A stretch of 64,000 nucleotides of DNA from Buttiauxella agrestis ATCC 33320 (GCF_000735355.1 NZ_JMPI01000013.1:1-64000), one strand, 5' to 3'. Shown: positions 10,267 to 20,562, numbered from the stretch's first letter. The notes: a model not told the origin generated them from the sequence alone. Translations and numbers: made by a program.

Positions 10267-13200
10267 GTATGGACACCACCAAAGAGCTCATTTTCCAGGA
10301 TGAAATGATAGCTCAGATGGAAGATAAAGGCTGGACTCGTGGCAAAGCTGATGGCTACGACCGCGAACGTGCCTTGTACTCGCAGGATGTCATCGCCTTT
10401 GTGCAAAATACTCAGCCGCTGGAGTGGGAAAAATTTTCTAAGATTTACCCCAGCGATACCGAGCGCCATTTCCTTGACTTGCTGGTGGCCCAACTTAAAA
10501 AAGCCGATAACAACGCCACAGACCAGCTATCGCGCACTTACGGCACGCTGGGCGTATTGCGTCACGGTATCAAAAGCCACAATGCCCGTTTTTCGCTATG
10601 CCAGTTTAAACCCGAGCATAATCTCAACCCGGAAACTCTGGCGCGCTATAAACAGAATATCTGCCGTGTGGTGCCGGAACTGGTTTACAGCCCGTATGCC
10701 ACCAAAGCGGCATTGGATGAAGCGGGTTCAGTAGCCAAGAAATGGCGTATCGATCTGGTGCTGTTTATCAACGGCCTGCCGATTGCCACGCTTGAGCTGA
10801 AATCAGAATTCAAGCAAGCGGTACATAACGCGATCAAACAATATAAGAAAACGCGTTTGCCGAAAGACCCGCTAACCAACAAGCCTGAGCCGCTGCTCAC
10901 CTTCAAACGTGGCGCACTGGTGCATTTTGCCGTCAGCCAGTATGAAGTGTTTATGGCCACCAAACTGACGGGGGATGACACCTTTTTCCTGCCGTTTAAC
11001 AAAGGCACCAAAGAAGGCGGCGCGGGTAACGCAACGCCCGAGAATGCAAACGAATACGCCACCAGCTATTTGTGGAATGAAGTTCTGCTGCCAGACAACC
11101 TGCTGAAAATCCTTGCCAGTTTTGTGCACCTGCAAATCGAAGAGAAAGAGGACTGGAATGGGCTGAAAGTTAAAAAAGAAAGCCTGATCTTCCCGCGTTA
11201 CCATCAGTGGGATGTGGTGAATAAACTGATTAGCGCCGCTGCGGTAGAAGGCACTGGCCATAAATACTTGATTCAACACAGCGCCGGTTCCGGTAAATCT
11301 AACTCTATCGCATGGACTGCCCACCAGCTTTCCCGTCTCTATGATGGGAAAGGCGAGAAGCAATTCCATTCGGTCATTGTGGTCACTGACCGCACCGTGC
11401 TGGATGACCAACTCCAGGACACCATTTACCAGTTTGAACATGCGGATGGTGTTGTCGGGCGCATTAACAATAAAGAAGGCGATGGCTCAAAATCAGAAAA
11501 GCTCGCCAGCGCGCTGGAAAACTCGCAGCCAATAATCATCGTGACGATTCAGACCTTCCCAAATTTACTTAAATCCATCGAAAATAGTCTTAGCCTCAAA
11601 CAGCGTAAATATGCGGTCATCGCCGATGAAGCGCACTCATCGCAAAGCGGAGCGACGGCACGCCAGCTTAAAGAAGTGCTGATGTCTGAGGAAGTGGATG
11701 ACGATGTAGTGTTGTCGTCGGAAGATATTCTGGATGCGACCATCGCCGCACGTAAAAACAGCAGCAATCTTAACTACTATGCGTTTACCGCCACGCCAAA
11801 AGCTAAAACTCTGGAGCTGTTTGGCCGCCGTCCTAATCCTCTCGAACCCGCATCAAAAACCAATAAACCGGAAGCTTTCCACGTTTACTCCATGCGCCAG
11901 GCCATCGAAGAAGGCTTTATTCTTGATGTGCTGAAGAACTACACCAACTACAAAGTGGCGTATAAGTTGCTGCAAAAACTGGATGACCCTGACCGGGAAG
12001 TGGACAGCAAAAAAGCCAAAATCAAACTGAACCAGTGGGTCGTGCTGCACGAACACAACGTGTCGCAAAAAGTAAAAGTGATTGTTGAGCACTACCGCAA
12101 ACATGTGATGCATTTACTGGGTGGGCAGGCCAAGGCAATGGTCGTCACCAGTTCTCGCAAAGCCGCGGTGCGCTACAAACTGGCATTTGATAAATACATT
12201 GCGGAGAACAACTACCCGAAGATTAAAGCTATGGTCGCGTTTTCTGGCGAAGTAGAATTCTTCGAAAGTGATCCTAACGGCCTAGCGCTGCTGAATAAGA
12301 AGTTTACCGAAACCAATATGAATCCAGGACTGAAAGGCCGGGATATGCGCAAAGCCTTCGATAGCGATGATTATCAGGTAATGCTGGTGGCGAATAAGTT
12401 CCAGACCGGTTTTGACCAACCGAAGTTGTGTGCCATGTATGTGGATAAAAAACTGGGTGGCGTGGAGTGCGTACAGACGTTATCTCGTTTGAACCGCACC
12501 TATCCGGGTAAAGCGCAGTCGGGCACCTTCGTACTTGATTTCTGGAACGAACCCGAGGAAGTTCTGGGCGCATTCCAGCCATACTACCAAACAGCAGAAC
12601 TGACCGATGTCAGCGATCCACAACTGGTCTTTGAGCTGTTCCAGAAGCTGCGCACCAGCGGTATTTTCCAGTGGAATGAAGTCGAGCAATTCTGTGACGC
12701 CTTCTTCACTAAAAACAAATCTAACGCCGCGATAAGCAATATCTGCAAACCTGCCGTTGAGCGCTGGAAGAAGCGTTATACCTCCGCTGTTGAGGCTTAT
12801 AAGCTGGCAAAAGAAATCTTTGAACGCACGAAAAAGACTAACGATACCGTGCTTATCACCAACGCGGAAAACAGCTTCAAAGACTGCAAACAAGAGAAAG
12901 ACAAGCTGGATATCTTCAAGAAAGATCTCGGCAGTTTTGTACGCTTCTATGAGTTTATGTCGCAAATCGTTGAGTACGATGACAAAGAACTGGAAAAACT
13001 CAGCCTGTTAGCCCGCCATTTGCGTCCGTTACTGCATGAGCAGCGCATTGAAGAAGACGAGATTGATTTAAGCAATGTGGAGATGAGCCATTACCGCTTA
13101 TCAAAACTCCACGAGCAGCATCTCAAGCTTCAGGAAGATGCCGAAGAGTACAAAATCGAGCCGGGCAATGACATTGGTACAGCCAAGCCGAAGGATAAGA

Positions 13201-13511
13201 AAGAAGAGTTTCTGTCGAATATTTTGTTACGCCTGAACGACCTGTTTATTACTGATAACCTCAGCGACAAAGACATGATCAACTATGCCTTGACCGTGCG
13301 CGACAAGTTATCGGAAAACCAGGCTGTCATGACGCAGATTGCCAATAACACCCGTGAGCAAGCCATGCTGGGGGATCTCCCTAAAGCGATTGATGACGCT
13401 GTGATGGACAGCAACGACGCCCAGCAAGAGATGATGATGCAGTACCTGTCTAACCCAGAACTGGCAAAAGGGTTTGCGCGGGTAGTGTTTGATATGTTGA
13501 AAGGGGCATAG
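10263..13511 (+). CDS. hsdR: Type I restriction-modification system endonuclease subunit HsdR
   Basis: A 1082-residue motor/nuclease subunit that translocates DNA using ATP and cleaves it after collision. The N-terminal nuclease domain carries a PD-(D/E)xK-like triad, Asp164 and Glu178-x-Lys180 (WRIDLVLF...LELK). The SF2 translocase follows, with Walker A AGSGKS at 341-346, the DEAH box at 455-458 (ADEAHSSQSG), motif III FTATP, and motif VI around QTLSRLNRTYPGK near residue 739. The C-terminal region after about 800 is helical and rich in Lys/Glu, as in the HsdM-binding part. The start overlaps the hsdS stop (ATGA). The reading frame is intact, so the system should be functional if expressed. 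Confidence 0.95.
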   Translation: MSMDTTKELIFQDEMIAQMEDKGWTRGKADGYDRERALYSQDVIAFVQNTQPLEWEKFSKIYPSDTERHFLDLLVAQLKKADNNATDQLSRTYGTLGVLRHGIKSHNARFSLCQFKPEHNLNPETLARYKQNICRVVPELVYSPYATKAALDEAGSVAKKWRIDLVLFINGLPIATLELKSEFKQAVHNAIKQYKKTRLPKDPLTNKPEPLLTFKRGALVHFAVSQYEVFMATKLTGDDTFFLPFNKGTKEGGAGNATPENANEYATSYLWNEVLLPDNLLKILASFVHLQIEEKEDWNGLKVKKESLIFPRYHQWDVVNKLISAAAVEGTGHKYLIQHSAGSGKSNSIAWTAHQLSRLYDGKGEKQFHSVIVVTDRTVLDDQLQDTIYQFEHADGVVGRINNKEGDGSKSEKLASALENSQPIIIVTIQTFPNLLKSIENSLSLKQRKYAVIADEAHSSQSGATARQLKEVLMSEEVDDDVVLSSEDILDATIAARKNSSNLNYYAFTATPKAKTLELFGRRPNPLEPASKTNKPEAFHVYSMRQAIEEGFILDVLKNYTNYKVAYKLLQKLDDPDREVDSKKAKIKLNQWVVLHEHNVSQKVKVIVEHYRKHVMHLLGGQAKAMVVTSSRKAAVRYKLAFDKYIAENNYPKIKAMVAFSGEVEFFESDPNGLALLNKKFTETNMNPGLKGRDMRKAFDSDDYQVMLVANKFQTGFDQPKLCAMYVDKKLGGVECVQTLSRLNRTYPGKAQSGTFVLDFWNEPEEVLGAFQPYYQTAELTDVSDPQLVFELFQKLRTSGIFQWNEVEQFCDAFFTKNKSNAAISNICKPAVERWKKRYTSAVEAYKLAKEIFERTKKTNDTVLITNAENSFKDCKQEKDKLDIFKKDLGSFVRFYEFMSQIVEYDDKELEKLSLLARHLRPLLHEQRIEEDEIDLSNVEMSHYRLSKLHEQHLKLQEDAEEYKIEPGNDIGTAKPKDKKEEFLSNILLRLNDLFITDNLSDKDMINYALTVRDKLSENQAVMTQIANNTREQAMLGDLPKAIDDAVMDSNDAQQEMMMQYLSNPELAKGFARVVFDMLKGA

Positions 13512-13874
13512 TTTTTTAGCTGGCCAGGAGTGGGGATGCATTGTCGGGAATGGAACACCGGTAAAATGTACCCCCATCTGCAGTGGCAGACCCGAAACCA
13601 TCAGCCCATTCCCCGTATGAATAAATGGGCTGGGAAAAGTGTAGCGGTATCAGGAACAGTTTTTAGGACCAATTTAGTATCTGGTTTTTTTCTATCACCA
13701 CAGTTTTAACGGCTAATTTCGGTGCATGTATTCCTTGTAGTGTGTAACCGTAGTTGGGGCGTAATCCCGCCTGATTTGGATAAATCAGCTGCATCAAGGC
13801 GGGGAAAACTACCGTTTACAGCTTTAAGCGCTAAACTTTTCTGCAAAATTCCACCAGCAAAGAGGGGAATAGTT
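13512..13874. other. Non-coding stretch with two imperfect hairpins between hsdR and the small ORF
   Basis: About 360 bases with no convincing gene. Two inverted repeats are visible: CAGCCCAT...ATGGGCTG around 13597-13632, which may end the hsd transcript although no T-run follows, and a nested structure at 13766-13803 in which CCCGCC pairs with GGCGGG and encloses TGATTT-GGAT-AAATCA. The second lies about 70 bases before the small ORF. No insertion-sequence ends were recognised. Confidence 0.45.
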
Positions 13875-14171
13875 ATGGGAAGGAAACCTGACTCGGCAGA
13901 TATGGCGGGGAAAATGCAAGCCTACAGAGAGGCAAGGCTTAGGATGAAAGCCAGGGAGCTAGCGGCGCGAGACGGCATATCCTTTGAGGAGGCTCTAGCC
14001 ATTATCAGGCGGCGGCGAGAAGAAATTAAAGACGCTGTGGGGATGATTAGCAAAAAAGCCAACAAGACCAAAAAGCCCAAAGGGAAAACCAGCGGCGTTC
14101 TAGTCTACGGCTCTGTGCTTGCGGGGTTATCCGGTGTCACCAGCCCGCGCACTTGGAAGAAAACAAAATAA
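13875..14171 (+). CDS. Small basic hypothetical protein (island-borne)
   Basis: A 98-residue protein that I do not recognise. I chose the ATG at 13875 because AGAGGGGAATAGTT gives it a Shine-Dalgarno; an upstream extension to 13722 is open but runs through the inverted repeats. The N-terminal half is an Arg/Glu/Ala-rich amphipathic helix (about residues 12-60, including DGISFEEALAIIRRRREEI). The tail is Lys-rich (KKANKTKKPKGK near residues 66-77) and ends with a short hydrophobic GVLVYGSVLAGLSGV stretch. Arg is coded mainly by AGG/AGA and Leu often by CTA, unlike the neighbouring backbone genes, which points to recent acquisition. It may be a remnant of the mobile element that entered at the tRNA. 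Function unknown. Confidence 0.5.
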   Translation: MGRKPDSADMAGKMQAYREARLRMKARELAARDGISFEEALAIIRRRREEIKDAVGMISKKANKTKKPKGKTSGVLVYGSVLAGLSGVTSPRTWKKTK

Positions 14172-14323
14172 TTATATCTTTTCGAGTCTGCCAGCAGTTG
14201 AGGCCAAAAATTCCAACCTGTAAAAGACTCAGGCCACCAGTACTGGTAGTTCAGCTTTTAAAAATGTCACTGTAAGAATATGAAAAATGGTTTTTATTTA
14301 ACCATTGTGTTTACTTTTTTGAA

Positions 14324-14342
14324 GTATCCCCGGAGTATCCCC
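14324..14342. repeat. Tandem GTATCCCC repeats beside the ileX 3' end
   Basis: Two copies of GTATCCCC spaced by three bases (11-bp period), about 50 bases from the tRNA 3' end on the island side. Short tandem repeats beside tRNA-integrated elements can be arm-type integrase or excisionase sites; here that is inference only. Confidence 0.4.
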
Positions 14343-14389
14343 AGAAATAACAAAGGACTCACGTTTTTAGCGTAAATCCTTGTTTTATT

Positions 14390-14465
14390 TGGTGGCCCCT
14401 GCTGGACTTGAACCAGCGACCAAGCGATTATGAGTCGCCTGCTCTAACCACTGAGCTAAGGGGCC
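14390..14465 (-). tRNA. ileX: tRNA-Ile2 (CAU anticodon, ileX)
   Basis: A 76-nt tRNA on the minus strand, starting GGCCCCTTAGCTCAG and ending in an encoded CCA. The acceptor stem GGCCCCT/AGGGGCC (one G-U pair), the D-loop, the anticodon CAT in GACTCATAATC and the TTCAAGTC T-loop are all present. A CAU anticodon in this body is the minor isoleucine tRNA whose C34 is changed to lysidine by TilS to read AUA; it is not a methionine tRNA. Its position next to mug and rpoD is that of ileX in E. coli. The 3' end points toward the hsd island. Confidence 0.95.
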
Positions 14466-14591
14466 GTGGCGCAGGATTATAATGTAACTTTGGGCTTCAA
14501 TCCAGTCATTGCGTGACATCTGCTGTTTTTATAAACAATGATGAATCAATCCCTTATGTTTGCTTCTTAATCTATCACTATAGGAAATGTA

Positions 14592-15098
14592 ATGATTAGC
14601 GATATCCTGCAACCCGGATTGCGGGTTGTGTTTTGCGGCATTAATCCAGGTAGGTCATCAGCGCATACGGGATTCCACTTTGCGCATCCCGGGAACCGCT
14701 TCTGGAAGGTGATACATCTAGCTGGCTTTACCGATCGACAACTCAAACCTGAAGAAGAGCAGCATTTGCTTGATACGCGCTGTGGTATCACGATGTTAGT
14801 CGAACGACCGACGGTTCAGGCAAGCGAAGTTAAGCTGCAAGAGCTTCGCTCTGGTGCGCGTGAGCTGGTGACTAAAATGCAGGATTATCAGCCGATGGCT
14901 CTTGCCGTGTTGGGTAAGCAGGCGTTTGAGCAAGCCTTTAGCCAGCGTGGGGCGAAATGGGGAAGACAGGATATTAGCATTGGGGATACTGAAGTGTGGA
15001 TTTTGCCTAATCCCAGCGGTTTGAACCGAGCCACTCTTGATAATCTGGTTGAGTCTTATCGAGCGTTGGATCTTTCGCTTAAGGCCAGAGGTAGGTAG
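14592..15098 (+). CDS. mug: G/U mismatch-specific DNA glycosylase Mug
   Basis: A 168-residue uracil-DNA glycosylase superfamily enzyme (family 2). It removes uracil and 3,N4-ethenocytosine opposite guanine. The active-site motif GINPG is at residues 16-20 with the catalytic Asn18, followed by HPGNRFW (31-37) and the second motif NPSGLNR near 141-147, whose NPSG wedge inserts into DNA. It is full length compared with E. coli (168 aa). It converges with rpoD over a shared terminator. The ATG at 14592 follows the Shine-Dalgarno TAGGAAATGTA. Confidence 0.96.
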   Translation: MISDILQPGLRVVFCGINPGRSSAHTGFHFAHPGNRFWKVIHLAGFTDRQLKPEEEQHLLDTRCGITMLVERPTVQASEVKLQELRSGARELVTKMQDYQPMALAVLGKQAFEQAFSQRGAKWGRQDISIGDTEVWILPNPSGLNRATLDNLVESYRALDLSLKARGR

Positions 15099-15117
15099 TC
15101 TGCAGAGTTGCAGATAT

Positions 15118-15145
15118 AAAAAAGCCCTCACGAGGAGGGCTTTTA
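15118..15145. terminator. Bidirectional terminator between mug and rpoD
   Basis: The stem AAGCCCTC / GAGGGCTT is preceded by an A-run and followed by TTTT, so it can end transcripts from either side. It lies 20 bases after mug and 14 bases beyond the rpoD stop. Confidence 0.85.
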
Positions 15146-15159
15146 GAAGGGCGATGTGA

Positions 15160-16998
15160 TTAGTCGTCCAGGAAGCTACGCAGAACTTCAGAGCGGCTCG
15201 GGTGGCGCAGTTTGCGCAATGCCTTCGCTTCAATCTGACGGATACGTTCGCGGGTTACGTCGAACTGTTTACCCACTTCTTCCAGCGTATGGTCGGTATT
15301 CATGTCGATACCGAAACGCATGCGCAGGACTTTCGCTTCACGCGCAGTCAGGCCAGCCAGAACGTCGTGCGTTGCATTACGCAGGCTCTCAGAAGTTGCA
15401 GAATCCAGCGGCAGCTCGAGGGTAGTATCCTCGATGAAATCACCCAGATGCGAATCTTCATCGTCGCCGATTGGCGTTTCCATGGAGATTGGCTCTTTAG
15501 CAATTTTCAGCACTTTGCGGATTTTGTCTTCCGGCATCAGCATGCGTTCAGCCAGCTCTTCCGGCGTTGGCTCGCGGCCCATCTCTTGCAGCATCTGGCG
15601 CGAAATACGGTTGAGTTTGTTGATAGTCTCAATCATATGCACCGGAATACGGATGGTACGCGCCTGGTCGGCGATAGAGCGAGTGATAGCCTGACGAATC
15701 CACCATGTTGCATAAGTTGAGAACTTATAACCACGGCGGTATTCAAACTTATCAACCGCTTTCATCAGGCCGATGTTACCTTCCTGAATCAGGTCGAGGA
15801 ATTGCAGACCACGGTTGGTGTATTTCTTGGCGATAGAAATAACCAGACGTAAGTTTGCTTCAACCATCTCTTTCTTCGCACGACGAGCTTTCGCTTCACC
15901 GATGGACATACGACGGTTGATATCTTTAACCTGTTCGATGGTCAGGCCGGTTTCTTCTTCAATTTGCTGTAGTTTCTGCAAGCTGCGATGCACGTCGTCA
16001 GCAACGTCATGCAGTTTTTCAGACCACGGCTTGTTCATTGCGATTGCAGCGTTGAACCAAGTTTCGCTGGTTTCGTTGCCGGTGAACAGTGTGATGAAGT
16101 TTTTCTTCGGCATTTTGCACTGTTCAACACACAATCTCATGATGAGGCGTTCTTGCGTACGAACACGGTCCATCATGACGCGCATGCTGTTTACCAGGTA
16201 ATCGAATTGCTTCGGTACCAGGCGGAACTGTTTGAAAACTTCAGACAGTTGCTGAATCTCAGCGGCAGCATCAGCATGAGCGCGACCTTTCGCTTTGATG
16301 GTATCGCGAGTGCGTTCGTACTGCGTGCGCAGTTCGCCGAATTTCTCACGAGCGAGTTCAGGGTCGATGCTGTTGTCATCGTCCGCGTCGTCGTCGTCAT
16401 CTTCCTCTTCGTCACTATCACTATTTTCTTCTGTGGTTAACTCAGAACCAATGTGAGTGGCGGTAGGGGCCAGATCTTCTTCTGCATTCGGATCAACGAA
16501 TCCGGTGATCAAGTCAGACAGACGTGCTTCTTCTGCTTCAACTCGGTCGTACTGCTCAAGCAGATAAGTGATCGCTTCCGGATATTCGGCAACGGAGCAC
16601 TGCACCTGGTTGATACCGTCTTCGATACGCTTAGCGATATCGATTTCACCCTCACGGGTTAACAGCTCAACGGTACCCATTTCACGCATATACATGCGAA
16701 CCGGGTCAGTGGTACGCCCGATTTCGGATTCTACGCTGGACAGAACCTGTGCGGCAGCTTCTTCCGCATCTTCGTCTGTGTTGTTTGAGTTTTCAGCAAG
16801 CAACAGGTCATCGGCGTCAGGTGCTTCTTCCATCACCTGAATGCCCATGTCATTGATCATTTGGATGATGTCTTCGATCTGATCGGAGTCGACGATATCT
16901 TCCGGCAGATGGTCATTGACCTCGGCATAGGTCAGATAGCCTTGCTCCTTGCCCTTGGTAACAAGAAGTTTAAGCTGTGACTGCGGGTTTTGCTCCAT
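15160..16998 (-). CDS. rpoD: RNA polymerase primary sigma factor RpoD (sigma-70)
   Basis: A 612-residue housekeeping sigma factor. Region 1.1 starts [20 protein letters not shown]. Region 1.2 holds [12 protein letters not shown]. The non-conserved region includes a strongly acidic run ([13 protein letters not shown]). Region 2 contains the -10-recognising helix with [15 protein letters not shown], region 3 follows, and the region 4.2 helix-turn-helix [19 protein letters not shown] recognises the -35. The protein ends in RSFLDD as in E. coli. I chose the ATG at 16998 because it gives the universal N-terminus; the open frame upstream runs to 17097. It is the distal gene of the rpsU-dnaG-rpoD operon, with heat-shock and internal promoters known in dnaG in E. 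coli. Confidence 0.98.
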   Translation of the reverse strand: MEQNPQSQLKLLVTKGKEQGYLTYAEVNDHLPEDIVDSDQIEDIIQMINDMGIQVMEEAPDADDLLLAENSNNTDEDAEEAAAQVLSSVESEIGRTTDPVRMYMREMGTVELLTREGEIDIAKRIEDGINQVQCSVAEYPEAITYLLEQYDRVEAEEARLSDLITGFVDPNAEEDLAPTATHIGSELTTEENSDSDEEEDDDDDADDDNSIDPELAREKFGELRTQYERTRDTIKAKGRAHADAAAEIQQLSEVFKQFRLVPKQFDYLVNSMRVMMDRVRTQERLIMRLCVEQCKMPKKNFITLFTGNETSETWFNAAIAMNKPWSEKLHDVADDVHRSLQKLQQIEEETGLTIEQVKDINRRMSIGEAKARRAKKEMVEANLRLVISIAKKYTNRGLQFLDLIQEGNIGLMKAVDKFEYRRGYKFSTYATWWIRQAITRSIADQARTIRIPVHMIETINKLNRISRQMLQEMGREPTPEELAERMLMPEDKIRKVLKIAKEPISMETPIGDDEDSHLGDFIEDTTLELPLDSATSESLRNATHDVLAGLTAREAKVLRMRFGIDMNTDHTLEEVGKQFDVTRERIRQIEAKALRKLRHPSRSEVLRSFLDD

Positions 16999-17151
16999 AA
17001 GACGGTATCCACACTTCAGTATTAGGGTTGGTGTCGGTCGGCGAAACCGCCAACAATAACGTAACGAGGGCTGACTTATTTTATTGCCGCTGCCCATCCT
17101 TGCGGCGTTCGGGTTTACCCGACGAATGTTCGGCAGTTAAGCCGATGGTAT

Positions 17152-18897
17152 TTACTTTTTCGCGCGTGATTGTGTTATCACACGGACTTCCTCACGTTCC
17201 GCAGGCGTTAGCCCTGACGTTCTGGAACGTGCCATCAATTCTTCAAATCTCAACTCCAGCACCGAATCAAACATATGTTCAAGTGCATCATTGAACGTTT
17301 TTTCTGCGATGTCCTTATCTGCTATATCGTCCCATGAAGAGAGTTTTTCAAGGGTGGCGGCTTCATTTGTGCCGCGATATAGCTCTAAAAGCTGCCCGGT
17401 GGTTAAACCCGGTTGCGCCAGACAGGTATTCACCAGGTCGATAAAGAGTTTCAATCCTGGCAATTTCGCTTCTTCCAGACCGCTAAGCGGTGGCACATTG
17501 GGTGCCAGTTCTGGATTTTGGACCAGCAATCCTATCAGTATACGCATGGTTGTGCGTTTTAGCTGTGGAGCCGGGCGCGGCGTACTGTTTTCAGCAAGCT
17601 TTGGCATCAGCTTTTCAAGCTGGCTATCGTCCAGAATACCCAGTTTGTTACCCAGTTCCTGACGCAGATAAATGCGCAGTGTTTCGCCAGGTACCTGAGT
17701 TATCAGGGGTAATGCAAGGGTGCTCAGACGAGCACGGCCATCGGGAGAACTTAAGTCAACCTGTGGCATCAGGCTGTTAAAAAGAAACGTAGAAAGCGGC
17801 TGGGCATGTTCCATACGCGCTTCAAATGCTTCTTTCCCTTCTTTACGCACCAGCGTATCGGGGTCTTCACCGTCCGGCAGGAACATAAAGCGTAACTGAC
17901 GCCCGTCCGTCATATAAGGTAGCGCAGTTTCCAGCGCGCGCCATGCGGCGTCTCGACCTGCGCGATCCCCGTCATAACAACAGACAACGGTATCGGTAAC
18001 ACGGAACAGCAACTGGATATGGTCGGCAGTCGTTGAGGTGCCTAGTGAGGCAACGGCATAAGAAATGCCGTATTGCGCCAGCGCCACCACATCCATATAG
18101 CCTTCCACAACCAGCAAACGAGCCGGTTCTGGCTGACTCTGTTGAGCTTCATACAGGCCATAGAGCTGGCGGCCTTTATGGAAAATATCGGTTTCCGGGG
18201 AGTTCAGGTATTTCGGCAGGGCATCGCCCAGCACACGGCCACCAAAACCAATCACCCGGCCACGCTTGTCGCGGATGGGGAACATCACCCTTTCGCGGAA
18301 GCGGTCGTAACTGCGCCCCTGATCGTTAGTAATCAACATCCCCGCATCCGTCAAAGCCTGACGGTTTTCGCTATTGCCACCAAAACGCTTTAATACGTTA
18401 TCCCAACCGGGAGGGGCATAGCCGATGGCGAAGTGTTGAATAACCTCAGAACTTAAACCGCGCTGTGCCAGGTACTGGCGAGCAGGTTCAGCTGATTGTT
18501 GAGCCAGGGATTGCTGATAAAAGGCGTTCAGGCCATCCATCAATTGATAAAGACTTTGCCGTTGATGACGCTCAATCTGGCTCGGTCCGTTACCCGCTTC
18601 GTAAGGCACTTCGAGATTGTGCATTGCTGACAATTCTTCAACGCTTTCGACAAACTCAAGCTTGTCATAGTTCATTAAAAAATCGATGGCGTTGCCGTGT
18701 GCCCCACAGCCGAAGCAATGGTAAAACTGTTTCTCACCGTTTACGGTGAAAGAGGGGGTTTTTTCGTTATGGAACGGACAGCACGCATGATAGTTCTTGC
18801 CCTGCTTTTTGAGCTTAACACGCGCATCGATGAGATCGATGATGTCGGTGCGAGCCAGCAAGTCATTGATGAATACACGTGGAATTCGTCCAGCCAT
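17152..18897 (-). CDS. dnaG: DNA primase DnaG
   Basis: A 581-residue primase that makes RNA primers for the replication fork through contact with DnaB. The N-terminal CHC2 zinc domain has CPFHNEKTPSF (Cys40, His43) and FYHCFGCGAHG (Cys61, Cys64). The TOPRIM catalytic core carries VEGYMDVVALAQYG near residue 265 and CYDGDRAGRDAAWRA near 309-323. The C-terminal DnaB-interacting domain starts around 435. Length equals that of E. coli. It lies about 150 bases before rpoD and 166 bases after rpsU. Poor initiation and mRNA processing are known to keep DnaG low in E. coli; the same gene order is kept here. Confidence 0.98.
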   Translation of the reverse strand: MAGRIPRVFINDLLARTDIIDLIDARVKLKKQGKNYHACCPFHNEKTPSFTVNGEKQFYHCFGCGAHGNAIDFLMNYDKLEFVESVEELSAMHNLEVPYEAGNGPSQIERHQRQSLYQLMDGLNAFYQQSLAQQSAEPARQYLAQRGLSSEVIQHFAIGYAPPGWDNVLKRFGGNSENRQALTDAGMLITNDQGRSYDRFRERVMFPIRDKRGRVIGFGGRVLGDALPKYLNSPETDIFHKGRQLYGLYEAQQSQPEPARLLVVEGYMDVVALAQYGISYAVASLGTSTTADHIQLLFRVTDTVVCCYDGDRAGRDAAWRALETALPYMTDGRQLRFMFLPDGEDPDTLVRKEGKEAFEARMEHAQPLSTFLFNSLMPQVDLSSPDGRARLSTLALPLITQVPGETLRIYLRQELGNKLGILDDSQLEKLMPKLAENSTPRPAPQLKRTTMRILIGLLVQNPELAPNVPPLSGLEEAKLPGLKLFIDLVNTCLAQPGLTTGQLLELYRGTNEAATLEKLSSWDDIADKDIAEKTFNDALEHMFDSVLELRFEELMARSRTSGLTPAEREEVRVITQSRAKK

Positions 18898-19063
18898 AGG
18901 CCCCGTTTGGTACTCGCTTTCTTTCTGTTTTGCGATGAAGCTGCAAATTGAAAGAGCAGGAAGTATGTCAGTTCATGAACGAAAATAAGCCGCGCATTCC
19001 TTTCGGAAGCACGGCCTTTACAACTACTACTGGTCTGTTCCGGAGGTGCGAACCTCCAGGATA

Positions 19064-19285
<222 letters not shown>

Positions 19286-19400
19286 TCACCTTTGATAAAT
19301 TCGGTTTGCCGCTGACTTAGGCGTCAGCTATTTCAAAATGGTGCGGAATTTTACTGCAACTACTGCTGCTTTGTAAAGCACCGGACAACCAGAAACCTGG

Positions 19401-19450
19401 CTTTTAAGGCCGGAATCTTCCAGGGGTGCGGATTATACACCACCTGCGGC
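19401..19450 (-). promoter_or_regulatory. Probable promoter of rpsU-dnaG-rpoD
   Basis: On the minus strand a perfect -10 TATAAT (19432-19437) lies in the rpsU-tsaD intergenic region about 150 bases before the rpsU start. No strong -35 is seen at 17 bp. E. coli has two promoters and a LexA site here; I could not place the LexA box with confidence. Confidence 0.5.
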
Positions 19451-19526
19451 CAATAGGTGAGCAAAGTTTTACATTGACAGCCCGTAAGCATAAACTTCGC
19501 CGCAAGACTGTGAGGTAGAGAAAGCC

Positions 19527-20540
19527 ATGCGCGTATTGGGTATAGAGACATCCTGTGATGAAACCGGCATCGCCATTTATGACGATGAAAATGGGTTATT
19601 AGCTAATCAATTGTATAGTCAGGTGAAATTACACGCTGACTACGGCGGCGTGGTGCCGGAGCTTGCCTCCCGTGACCATGTGCGTAAAACCGTGCCATTG
19701 ATTCAGGCGGCTCTTAAAGAAGCCGGAATAACCGCTAAAGATATTGACGGTGTCGCCTATACCGCAGGGCCAGGTTTGGTCGGAGCGTTATTAGTGGGCG
19801 CAACAATTGGCCGCTCGCTGGCGTTTGCCTGGGATGTTCCTGCCGTGCCGGTTCATCATATGGAAGGGCATTTATTAGCGCCGATGCTGGAAGACAATCC
19901 ACCTGAGTTCCCGTTTGTGGCACTGCTGGTCTCCGGCGGGCACACACAGTTGATTAGCGTCACTGGTATCGGTCAGTACGAACTGCTGGGCGAATCAATT
20001 GATGACGCTGCCGGTGAAGCCTTTGATAAGACAGCCAAACTGTTGGGGTTGGATTATCCTGGTGGGCCAATGCTGTCAAAAATGGCGGCTCAGGGTGCAG
20101 CAGGTCGTTTTGTTTTTCCTCGTCCAATGACAGATCGTCCTGGTCTTGATTTCAGCTTCTCTGGCCTGAAAACTTTTGCGGCGAACACTATTCGTGGCAA
20201 TGATGCCGACCCGCAAACCCGTGCCGATATCGCTCGCGCATTTGAAGACGCGGTCGTTGATACGCTGATGATCAAGTGCAAACGCGCTCTGGATCAAACC
20301 GGTTTTAAACGTCTGGTGATGGCGGGTGGCGTAAGTGCTAACCGCACTCTGCGTGTGCGCATGGAAGAAATGATGACAAAGCGCCGGGGTGAAGTGTTCT
20401 ACGCGCGTCCTGAGTTCTGCACCGACAATGGCGCGATGATTGCCTATGCGGGCATGATTCGACTTAAAGCAGGAACGGCAGGAGAGCTGAGTGTGACGGT
20501 GCGTCCACGCTGGCCGCTGGCAGAGTTACCTGCAGCGTAA
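19527..20540 (+). CDS. tsaD: tRNA N6-threonylcarbamoyladenosine synthase catalytic subunit TsaD
   Basis: A 337-residue ASKHA-fold enzyme. With TsaB and TsaE it transfers threonylcarbamoyl from TC-AMP to A37 of ANN-reading tRNAs. The metal-binding HHMEGH motif puts His111 and His115 in the usual places. The N-terminal GIETSCDET phosphate loop and the later [12 protein letters not shown] motif (about 267-278) are intact. Length matches E. coli (337 aa). It is divergent from rpsU, as in E. coli, and ends at a hairpin shared with plsY. Confidence 0.98.
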   Translation: MRVLGIETSCDETGIAIYDDENGLLANQLYSQVKLHADYGGVVPELASRDHVRKTVPLIQAALKEAGITAKDIDGVAYTAGPGLVGALLVGATIGRSLAFAWDVPAVPVHHMEGHLLAPMLEDNPPEFPFVALLVSGGHTQLISVTGIGQYELLGESIDDAAGEAFDKTAKLLGLDYPGGPMLSKMAAQGAAGRFVFPRPMTDRPGLDFSFSGLKTFAANTIRGNDADPQTRADIARAFEDAVVDTLMIKCKRALDQTGFKRLVMAGGVSANRTLRVRMEEMMTKRRGEVFYARPEFCTDNGAMIAYAGMIRLKAGTAGELSVTVRPRWPLAELPAA

Positions 20541-20562
20541 TAACTTTGTAGAGTCAGTCGAG

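Noticed and set aside
13512-13722. Insertion-sequence remnant after hsdR
   Set aside because: There are short inverted repeats but no transposase frame, no paired terminal repeats and no target duplication.
14390-14465. Reading the CAU-anticodon tRNA as tRNA-Met
   Set aside because: The body sequence and the position beside mug are those of the minor isoleucine tRNA ileX.
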